Assembly (NCBI GenBank): GCA_020348925.1
Contig: CP070758.1
Location: forward strand, 1,645,049 to 1,709,048
Origin: Gemmatimonadota bacterium
GTDB lineage: Bacteria > JBHIER01 > G020348925
Direction: 5' to 3'
DNA length: 64,000 nucleotides
Of this stretch, positions 8,139 through 15,073 are shown one piece after another. The number at the start of each line of letters is the position of its first letter. Positions within the stretch are counted from its first letter, which is position 1. The notes beneath the pieces were generated by a model. It had not been told where the DNA came from. It made no database searches and worked only from the letters and a program-made list of their open reading frames with translations. A program made the position numbers and the translations under genes.

Positions 8139-9377
8139 TCATCTGTGTGGAAAGGGCTCTTGAAGCTTCAATGAGGAGTACAAAGCTGCAAGACCGAAGA
8201 GGAGAACGATGGAATAGAGCACCGGAAAGGACGTCATATCGAGCAGCACGCCTCCGATGCCGGAGAAGAGAAGAGTCGGGGCAATAAACGTATTCATCAT
8301 TCCCACATACGTAGGTCTCTCCTTGGCTGGCGCAATGGCCAGAAGGAAGCTGTGGTAGCCCGTGCGAATCCCGCTGTAAAAGGCTCCGAGAAAGAAGAAG
8401 AGGAGACCGAAGAGAAGGATTGGGACCTGCACTATAGTGCTGCTCAGCACCAGAAGAGGAGGGAACAGGGTTATGGTCGCAGTGAGTTGGAGGACGACTC
8501 TTGTGCTGGCATTGTTGCTGAGCCAGCCCCATAGCAGGTTCGAGGTGACGACACCGAGCATTTGGACGGCCAGAAACACTCCCACAGTACTCTCGGACAG
8601 TCCGTACTTCCGTATGGCGTAGATGATGTAGAAAGGAAGTCCCATGTAGAAGGAGCCTATCAGCCACCGAAAAATGAGAAACCGTCTGTAATTGAGATCC
8701 TCCCGGAGTATTTCAAATCCCCTGCGGTGATGGTCTCTGAGCGATTTTCGCTCTTCGAGTTCAATGGAGTCGGGCTCTTTTACCAGGCAGAAAGAGATCA
8801 GGGCGGCGCTGATGATGAAGAAATTTATGGCGAACAGCGTCCCGTAGTTTTGGGGATAGGGACTGTTGCTCAAGACGAGCCGAATGACGGTCAGACTGGC
8901 GATAAAGGACAGGGCGCCGCCCAGAGAAACCCGCCAGCCGAAAAAGCTGCCCCGTCGGTGCGGCGGGATGGTTTTGCCGGTGATATCGAGAAAGGCCACG
9001 CCGGCGATACCGCCGGAGATGGCAAAGAGGCAAAACAGAACCAAGAATATCACCAAGAGATGAAACCTCTGGTGGGCATAGAGAAAGACGGACAGAGCCA
9101 GGAGGCCGAAAGCAATGCTGCGAAAAACAGCCATGATCACGTACACCGGCTTTTTCCGAGCTTTGGACTGGACCAGACCTGCCACGAAGTACTGGGGCAG
9201 AAGCCAGCCGATCTCTTCCAGGCTGGCAATGGCCCCGATGAGAAAGCTGGAGGTTGTCAGGCGGCTCAGAAAGGCAGGCAGAATGGTCGATCCGCTGATA
9301 AAGGTAAAAGCTACGTTGAAGAGGACGCCGTTGGCGATGCCTAAGAAGTAATTGCGCTTGAAATGTGTTCGATCCAT
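8139..9377 (-). CDS. Major facilitator superfamily transporter
   Basis: A 412-residue inner-membrane transporter with about 12 hydrophobic segments. The loop after TM6 holds the charged stretch KEPDSIELEERKSLRDHHRR, as expected for the central cytoplasmic loop of MFS proteins. Substrate is not predictable. I place the start at ATG 9377 (MDRTHFKRNYFLG); a 48-residue upstream extension to 9521 is basic, lacks membrane segments and looks untranslated. It lies about 205 bases downstream of the symporter gene on the same strand and may be read from that promoter. The antisense strand has a long hydrophilic open frame (8562-9344) that is an artefact. Confidence 0.85.
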   Translation of the reverse strand: MDRTHFKRNYFLGIANGVLFNVAFTFISGSTILPAFLSRLTTSSFLIGAIASLEEIGWLLPQYFVAGLVQSKARKKPVYVIMAVFRSIAFGLLALSVFLYAHQRFHLLVIFLVLFCLFAISGGIAGVAFLDITGKTIPPHRRGSFFGWRVSLGGALSFIASLTVIRLVLSNSPYPQNYGTLFAINFFIISAALISFCLVKEPDSIELEERKSLRDHHRRGFEILREDLNYRRFLIFRWLIGSFYMGLPFYIIYAIRKYGLSESTVGVFLAVQMLGVVTSNLLWGWLSNNASTRVVLQLTATITLFPPLLVLSSTIVQVPILLFGLLFFFLGAFYSGIRTGYHSFLLAIAPAKERPTYVGMMNTFIAPTLLFSGIGGVLLDMTSFPVLYSIVLLFGLAALYSSLKLQEPFPHR

Positions 9378-9582
9378 AGGTATTGAACGGTTTTCATGGG
9401 GTCTTCGAGAAGCAGGCAGAAAGCGTCGTGATGCGGTTGAAAGCCCACCATGGAAAGCGGTGGTCCGGTCACGCGGTTCCGACGTCTGTTTCGCACGATA
9501 TTTCCTCTTCTTCGTGTTCAAGAATTTCTGTGCAGCTCTCGGGGAAAAAGGGAACCCTCACCACGAGGATGAAAGGGACGCC

Positions 9583-10845
9583 TTAACCGTAATCGAACGA
9601 TCTGCTTGTACCAAGTTCACCCTCCGTGGCGGCGACAATGACGGCCGCTGAACTGTCTCCGCTTATATTTGTCACTGTCCGGCACATGTCCAGGATTCTG
9701 TCCACACCCAGGATCAAGGCAATCCCCTCCAGCGGAACCCCAATCGTTTTCAGCACGAGTGCCAGAGTGATCATGCCCACACCAGGGACACCCGCAGCTC
9801 CAATAGAAGCCAGCGTCGCTGTCAATACGATCATGAGCTGGTTGCCCAGCGTCAGATGCATGCCGTATACCTCTGAGATGAAGACTGCGGCCACACCTTG
9901 GTAGAGGGCCGTGCCGTCCATGTTGATGGTCGCCCCCAAGGGCAGGACAAAACTGGCGACGTCGTTCGGCACGTTCAAATTCTCGATGGAACACTCCATG
10001 GTCACCGGCAGGGTGGCCGAGCTGCTGCTCGTGGAGAAGGCGATGAGCTGTGCCGGTCGGATGCCTCGGAAGAACGTCAACGGATTCATCTTGGCCAGCA
10101 GACCGACGGCCGCGGGGTAGGTGAGACACGTGTGGAGAATCAAGCCGATGATGACCACTATCGAATAGCGGGCTAAGGTCAGAAGGATACCCGCACCAAA
10201 CTCGCCGACGATGGCTGCGATGAGGGCAAAGACGCCGTAAGGGGCCAGTTTCATGACGATGTGTACGATCTGGATCATGGCATCGTTGATGCCCTCGAAG
10301 AAGGCGAGTACGGATCTTGCCCTGTGGGACGGAATCATCGTCAGGGCAATTCCTAAGAGTACGGCGAAAAAGATGATCTGGAGCATGTTGGCCGTGTTCA
10401 GAGAATTGACGGGATTGGTCGGAATGATGTCCAGCAAGACGTCGATCACCCCGGGTGTTTCTTCAGCCTGTTGTATTTTCTCGAGTGCGACACCGCCGTA
10501 ATTCTGGAGCAGATTTGTCTTTACCTCATCCGGCAGTCGGCTGCCTGGGCGGATGATGTTGGCCAGAAGCAGTCCAATAGTGATGGCCAGAGCGGTCGTC
10601 GTGAGGTAGTAAGTGATTGTCTTCATGCCCATACGCCCCAGTTTTCTGATGTCCCCTAAGCTGGCGGTCCCGACCAAGAGTGAGGCGAAGACCAGGGGGA
10701 CGACGATCAGTGTGATCAACCGAATGAAGGCCGTTCCAATGGGTTTTATGACTGCCGCTTTGGGGCCGAGGAGAATCCCGACCACCACGCCCAGTATGAG
10801 TCCTACGAGAATTTTCGTGTAGAGTTTGAGCTTTGGAATCTTCAT
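9583..10845 (-). CDS. Dicarboxylate/amino acid:cation symporter (DAACS family)
   Basis: Sodium- or proton-coupled uptake carrier of the GltP/DctA family in the inner membrane, 420 residues. The two re-entrant loop signatures are present: STSSSSATLP (HP1) and the unwound TM7 motif NMDGT in GATINMDGTALY. HP2 carries GVPGVGM. TM8 reads DRILDMCRTVTNISGD, with the Asp, Arg, Thr and Asn that bind substrate in GltPh; the Arg indicates an acidic substrate (glutamate, aspartate or a C4-dicarboxylate) rather than a neutral amino acid. A near-consensus promoter lies upstream on this strand (10923 to 10895) with a palindrome between its boxes. The ribosome-binding site is a modest GAAGAAA. Confidence 0.92.
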   Translation of the reverse strand: MKIPKLKLYTKILVGLILGVVVGILLGPKAAVIKPIGTAFIRLITLIVVPLVFASLLVGTASLGDIRKLGRMGMKTITYYLTTTALAITIGLLLANIIRPGSRLPDEVKTNLLQNYGGVALEKIQQAEETPGVIDVLLDIIPTNPVNSLNTANMLQIIFFAVLLGIALTMIPSHRARSVLAFFEGINDAMIQIVHIVMKLAPYGVFALIAAIVGEFGAGILLTLARYSIVVIIGLILHTCLTYPAAVGLLAKMNPLTFFRGIRPAQLIAFSTSSSSATLPVTMECSIENLNVPNDVASFVLPLGATINMDGTALYQGVAAVFISEVYGMHLTLGNQLMIVLTATLASIGAAGVPGVGMITLALVLKTIGVPLEGIALILGVDRILDMCRTVTNISGDSSAAVIVAATEGELGTSRSFDYG

Positions 10846-10894
10846 AATATTTCTTCGACAAATCTTGATACCGTCTGATTATAAAGGAACCTCA

Positions 10895-10923
10895 AATATA
10901 CACTGTGATCTTCACACTGTCAA
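10895..10923 (-). promoter_or_regulatory. Symporter promoter with an operator-like palindrome in the spacer
   Basis: Read on the minus strand, TTGACA (10923-10918) is followed after 17 bases by TATATT (10900-10895). The spacer holds TGTGA-TCT-TCACA on the plus strand (10904-10916), a perfect 5-base inverted repeat, extended imperfectly to 10901-10919. A regulator bound there would sit on the polymerase footprint and repress. Confidence 0.75.
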
Positions 10924-10989
10924 AGAAAAAGTCTGCGAGTGGCCGGCAATGAGTGGAGTGCATGTCAGAGTTTGTCGTCAGACACGGAA

Positions 10990-11032
10990 TTCTTCGACAG
11001 GCTTGGAGCTTGTCCTGAACGAAGTGAAGAAA
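10990..11032. repeat. Imperfect palindromic repeat, cttcgacaggc type
   Basis: The stretch reads cttcgacaggct then a short centre then gcttgtcctgaacgaagtgaag. It folds on itself imperfectly and matches the widespread intergenic palindrome type with cttcgacaggctcaggacaag arms. Only one copy was noticed in the window. Confidence 0.5.
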
Positions 11033-11216
11033 GTATTTCGGGGGGTGCCGTTTTCAAGCGCCCCCCCTTGCTTTCGCAGCGCACTTCGAGCAATCGCACT
11101 GCAGAGCTGGCTTGAATATATAGGAAATGAGCCCCTGAGCAGAAATGTGTCAGGGTCATCGGTTCCGCCTCATACAAATACCTAAATTGGGCGATTCTTG
11201 GCAAACGACAATCCTT

Positions 11217-11453
11217 AACCTGGTTACTGCGTAAAAAAACAAAAACTGTCGTTCCTGCGCATGCAGAAATCTCCCAAATATACACAACAGACTCTCAATG
11301 AAGGAGATTCCGGGAGAAACCTGCAATGACAGAGTCTCTCATTGTGGAAGATTGCATGGAACAAAGTTGAAAACTTGGATACATTCTGACTTTTCAAGTG
11401 TATTCATGGCATCTTAAGTTCGCTGTGATTTTATGAATACTCCGGATGAAATG
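11217..11453. repeat. Dispersed repeat, copy 2
   Basis: Same architecture as 61-312: cctggtt near the left end, ctgtcgttcctgc at 11246-11258 facing ctgcaatgacag at 11321-11332, inner arms ctccc and aaggagatt, then the shared tail with attgtggaagat, gaacaaagtt, tattcatg and gtgattttatgaat. The left arm has decayed, so the core palindrome is less perfect than in copy 1. It is directly joined to another repeat at 11452. Confidence 0.7.
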
Positions 11454-11540
11454 TCATTCTGAGTCCGATGTCATCGGGCGAAGAATCTCTCGGCTCATGA
11501 GTGAGATTCTTCACTTCACCTTGCTCCGTTCAGAATGACA
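11452..11540. repeat. Palindromic repeat, tgtcattct type
   Basis: tgtcattct at 11452-11460 is matched by agaatgaca at 11532-11540, and an inner pair gaagaatct 11480-11488 faces agattcttc 11504-11512. The element is 89 bases and could fold into one long hairpin. It is a different family from the ccggaatgaca repeat that it abuts. Confidence 0.65.
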
Positions 11541-11677
11541 AGTCTTGTACATTGAGTTCACAATTGCTCAGCTTAGGAAATAATTAATACGTTTCGGTTT
11601 TTTTCTTGACATGTGTTGTGTCTCCCTTTAGGTTTTCGCAACTTTTATTTGTTCTTAAGGAGAAGGAGGAGAGAGAT

Positions 11678-13021
11678 CTGAATGTACTCAGAGACAGACC
11701 ACTGACGATGCGCGTCCTCGGCCTGGCCGGGCCGGCCATGGCCAGCATGCTCTCGCATACACTCCTGACCCTGGTCGATACGGCTATGGTGGGGCGATTG
11801 GGAGCCGATGCCCTGGCGGCAGTGGGAATTGGGGGCATGGCGATGTATGTCGTCATGAGCGCATTCTTTGCCATCGATTCCGGATCGAGGGCCATCGTGG
11901 CCAGGTATTTTGGGGCTGGCGATTGCTCCAGGTGCGGACAGGTCTGTCAGCAGGCTCTTTTCCTGTCCCTTGTTTTTGGCATAATCCTGTCGATCGGCGG
12001 GTGGTTCTTGTCGGACGACATGTATCGCCTCATGCGGGCGGAAACAACGGTTGTTGCCCTGGGGGGCGAGTATTTAAAACTGCGGCTCTTGGCTGCCACC
12101 TTTATTTTCGCGGCCTTTGCTTTCAACGGCTTTTTCACCGGGCTCGGCGATACCAAGACGCCCATGGTCGTCATGATTACGGCCAACTCTCTCAACGTCA
12201 TCCTCAATTATGTCCTCATCTTTGGCAAACTGGGTTTTCCGGCCCTGGGCGTTGAAGGCGCGGCACTGGCCACCGTTATCGCCAGGGTTTCAGGATTTCT
12301 TCTGTATGCCATCATTATCCTTTCAAAAACCGCTCTGAAGGCATATCGGCCGCGACTGACTTTTTCGCCCCACTGGGAACGAATGAAGCAGCTGATCCGG
12401 ATCGCCGCGCCCACGTCCTTCGAGCAGGTGATGCAGGCGACAGGATTTCTCGCCTTCACCACCATCATCACACAGTTGGGGACGATTCCCTTGGCGGCAA
12501 ACAATATCGGTCTCAATATAACCATGATTTCATTTATGCCGGCCTACGGTTTTGGTGTGGCGGCCTCGGCTCTGGTCGGTCAGAATCTGGGAGCGAAAAA
12601 GATCGAAGCGGCGGAACGGAGCGGATGGACAGCCGCCATTTTGGGGGTTTTCTTTATGACCCTTATGGGACTCGTGTTTTTCTTTCTGCCGAAATATCTG
12701 ATGGTTATCTTCACCAATGATCAACAGGTCATACATAAGGGTGTCACAATCTTAAAAATTCTGGCCTTCGTTCAACCCTTTGATGCGCTCCACATCGTGC
12801 TGGGTCTGGCGCTGCGGGGTGCGGCGGACACAAAGTGGGTTATGGCCTGCAACCTGATTATTACGTGGCTGCTTTTCGTGCCGCTGTCCTATGTGTTGGC
12901 ACTGCCTTTGGGTGCGGGACTGAGTGGTGCGTGGGGGGGGCTGGCGTTGTTCATCTTCTCGGCCGGCATAGCCATGACGTGGCGGTTTCGTGGAGGAAAA
13001 TGGAAAGAGATCGAAGTGTGA
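11678..13021 (+). CDS. MATE-family multidrug/toxin efflux protein
   Basis: Cation-driven exporter with about 12 membrane segments, 447 residues. The N-terminal half has the family-typical TLVDTAMVGRLGADALAAVG, and the second half GVAASALVGQNLGAKKIEAA. The start is unusual: a strong Shine-Dalgarno AAGGAGG (11663-11669) sits 8 bases before CTG 11678, giving (M)NVLRDRPLTM..., while the first ATG, 11708, has only weak purine-rich sequence before it. The longest open frame begins at a TTG at 11606 that is more likely part of a -35 box (TTGACA 11606-11611, with only a weak -10 after it). If ATG 11708 is used the protein is 10 residues shorter. Substrate unknown. Confidence 0.88.
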   Translation: MNVLRDRPLTMRVLGLAGPAMASMLSHTLLTLVDTAMVGRLGADALAAVGIGGMAMYVVMSAFFAIDSGSRAIVARYFGAGDCSRCGQVCQQALFLSLVFGIILSIGGWFLSDDMYRLMRAETTVVALGGEYLKLRLLAATFIFAAFAFNGFFTGLGDTKTPMVVMITANSLNVILNYVLIFGKLGFPALGVEGAALATVIARVSGFLLYAIIILSKTALKAYRPRLTFSPHWERMKQLIRIAAPTSFEQVMQATGFLAFTTIITQLGTIPLAANNIGLNITMISFMPAYGFGVAASALVGQNLGAKKIEAAERSGWTAAILGVFFMTLMGLVFFFLPKYLMVIFTNDQQVIHKGVTILKILAFVQPFDALHIVLGLALRGAADTKWVMACNLIITWLLFVPLSYVLALPLGAGLSGAWGGLALFIFSAGIAMTWRFRGGKWKEIEV

Positions 13022-13102
13022 CAGAACTTTTCAATAGGGAGAGCGGTAACGTAGGATTTCGAAAACCGTCTGAGTGCAGCGAAAACAGGTGTATTTTAAT
13101 TC

Positions 13103-13131
13103 TTGACAAAACCTTTGCTTTCGGTTATATT
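13103..13131 (+). promoter_or_regulatory. Promoter of the HEAT/HD-GYP pair
   Basis: TTGACA 13103-13108 and TATATT 13126-13131 with a 17-base spacer. It is one of the best promoter matches in the window and implies a leader of about 120 bases. Confidence 0.8.
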
Positions 13132-13169
13132 CCGAAAAATTTCGCGGATATGAATATTTTGCGGATCCC

Positions 13170-13235
13170 ATGCAAAAAGAAGAGAAACCATGTATTTCAT
13201 GATAAACCCAATTTCTTAGAGTATGTTGGGTTTTT
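13170..13235 (+). promoter_or_regulatory. Possible attenuator: leader peptide and terminator-like hairpin
   Basis: A 10-codon frame MQKEEKPCIS at 13170-13202 is followed after one base by an 8-base stem, aaacccaa 13204-13211 with ttgggttt 13226-13233, ending in a T run to 13235. The stem has only three G-C pairs and a 14-base loop, so termination would be weak. The layout promoter, short frame, hairpin, gene is that of an attenuator, but no alternative antiterminator fold was worked out. Confidence 0.35.
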
Positions 13236-13261
13236 GTTTATACCCCACGGTGAGAGGAGTG

Positions 13262-15010
13262 ATGGAAGAGATCCTCGCTCAGGATAAAGAGAAATTTGAA
13301 CGGACCAGGGATCTGGTTCTCCTCTTTCATAAAACGTTCAATACGATGCGGGTCTTTACACCTGACCATCCCTCGTGGCGGAAATTTCAAGGGGACCTGG
13401 CTCATAAGTTCGAGGACTATCTCGATACGCACGGGCAACTTGCCATCGACGTGGAAGAATCGAGGATGCTGTTTCAGGGATTACCGGTGTATGACGAAAA
13501 GACGAAACGCCACAGCCTCACCTTTATGCTCTATACGGACGGCGTGCGCGAAATCATATTCGATGCCGGACTGTCCCCCGATGAGTTGAAAGAGATTATC
13601 GACACCTTCATTGAAAATTCGAGAATACCTGAAGAGGAACAGGATATCGTCTGCTTACTCTGGGAGAAAAATTTCCCCCATTTTCAATATGTAACCGTTG
13701 ATGATCTCCCGGACGCGGAGACGGTCGCTCTCATGTCAGAGATAAAGAAAGATACCTCTCAAGATGAAGCCTTGCCGCCACAAATAGTGCTGAGCCCTGA
13801 GGATCAGGATAGGTTTGAAAGCGAAAAGCAGAGCACAATGCAAAAATCGTCAAGGATCGCCTATCTGTCGGAGATGCGAGAGCAGTTCGAGCAACCGGGC
13901 AGCCGTGGAGAAATGGAATTTCATGATCTGGAGGCAACGGAGGCATTAAAGGAGCTTATCGAGAGGGAATATGTTTTCGATCCGAATCAGGAGATGGCCA
14001 CCTTTCTCCTGGAAATACTTCACAAAGATGAGATGGGCAAGAAATACGACCATTATGCTCACCTCTCGAAGAATTTCTTTGAAAAGGTCCTCTCGCTTTC
14101 TCAGTTCACTGCGGCCAGCCAATTTCTGAAGGGTCTTGATGATCTTGCCGATGAGATCAGGTCAAAATCGCCTGATCAAGCTGAACGTATCGATACTTCC
14201 CTCACGGAGATGAGCAGCCGGAAAAATATTGAATCTCTTGTGCGAACAATTAATGAAGGTGTGCCGTTTTCGCCGGAGGAGTTTTATGAGTTTCTTCTCA
14301 TGCTGAAACCCATTGCCATAGATCCCCTGTGTGATCTCCTGGGACGAATTGGGAGTCAGCAGATTACGACGTATATTTATAAAGGGCTTGAACGCCTGGC
14401 TGTTGGGCACGAGCACCTTCTCGCACAGAAAGTGAGAGATGTGCCGCCACAGGTGGCCAGAGGTTTGTTGACAGTTATTGGAAATATTGGGGATACGAGA
14501 ATTGTTGCGTACTTAAAATCCCACACTCTCGAAAGGGATTCGAAACTTCGGTACGATACGATTCAAACCCTGAGGAGAATTGGCGGGGAGGAGTCGAACA
14601 AGGTATTCATTGAGCTTTTGCGTGATCATGATCCCGACATTCGCATCGCGGCTTCGAGGAGTCTCGACTTTTCGTGTGCGTTGACTGCTGGTGGTGTCGT
14701 CCTTGAAATGGTCTCGCAGAAAAATTTCAAAAAGAGATCGTTTGCTGAGAAGAAAGCGATGCTTGAATATTTGGGAGCCTCACGCTTGGAAGAAAGTCTC
14801 CCCGTGCTGAAACGGTTGCTCCAAAGGAGAGCATTTTATGCCCGTCAGCGAAACAGCGATACACGGGTGAGTGCCGCTCTCGGGCTGGGAAAGTTCGGAT
14901 CGGAAGAGGCGTTCGATGCGCTTCGAGAACATGTGAAAACACGGGATCATCGGGTTCGGGAAACGTGCATGAACATTCTGCGAAAAGCCGGAGCGTTGAC
15001 CACATCCTAA
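13262..15010 (+). CDS. HEAT-repeat protein with an N-terminal domain shared with the next gene
   Basis: A 582-residue cytoplasmic protein with no signal peptide. Residues ~10-120 form a domain that aligns with the N-terminus of the HD-GYP protein encoded next (pattern: F-G-LPV, L-F-L-DG-I-F--GL--DEL). The middle is charged. From about residue 350 helical HEAT-like repeats appear, such as DTRIVAYLKSHTLERDSKLR and HDPDIRIAASRSL, ending with DHRVRETCMNILRKAG. HEAT repeats usually form protein-binding scaffolds. Start is uncertain: ATG 13262 has gaggag very close (13253-13258), and GTG 13250 and ATG 13223 are in frame upstream. It has a near-consensus promoter and lies 63 bases before the HD-GYP gene, so the two probably act together. 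Confidence 0.8.
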   Translation: MEEILAQDKEKFERTRDLVLLFHKTFNTMRVFTPDHPSWRKFQGDLAHKFEDYLDTHGQLAIDVEESRMLFQGLPVYDEKTKRHSLTFMLYTDGVREIIFDAGLSPDELKEIIDTFIENSRIPEEEQDIVCLLWEKNFPHFQYVTVDDLPDAETVALMSEIKKDTSQDEALPPQIVLSPEDQDRFESEKQSTMQKSSRIAYLSEMREQFEQPGSRGEMEFHDLEATEALKELIEREYVFDPNQEMATFLLEILHKDEMGKKYDHYAHLSKNFFEKVLSLSQFTAASQFLKGLDDLADEIRSKSPDQAERIDTSLTEMSSRKNIESLVRTINEGVPFSPEEFYEFLLMLKPIAIDPLCDLLGRIGSQQITTYIYKGLERLAVGHEHLLAQKVRDVPPQVARGLLTVIGNIGDTRIVAYLKSHTLERDSKLRYDTIQTLRRIGGEESNKVFIELLRDHDPDIRIAASRSLDFSCALTAGGVVLEMVSQKNFKKRSFAEKKAMLEYLGASRLEESLPVLKRLLQRRAFYARQRNSDTRVSAALGLGKFGSEEAFDALREHVKTRDHRVRETCMNILRKAGALTTS

Positions 15011-15073
15011 ACAATCCGTTTCAGATGCGGCCTTGAAACCCGTTTTCAATTTTTGCCAGGAGGGATGACAGGC

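Larger units (their letters stand above)
10866..11677. other. Repeat island between symporter and MATE genes
   Basis: There is no credible gene in these 812 bases. It holds, in order, the symporter promoter, a palindromic repeat at 10990-11032, a second copy of the dispersed repeat at 11217-11453, a different palindromic repeat at 11452-11540, and the region just upstream of the MATE gene. Open frames such as 10826-11185 and 10965-11285 run through repeats and have no recognisable protein. Confidence 0.65.

Noticed and set aside
8562-9344. 260-codon plus-strand frame rich in Gln, Glu and Asp
   Set aside because: It is the exact antisense of the MFS gene; hydrophobic codons read backwards give hydrophilic residues. 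No ribosome-binding site or family.
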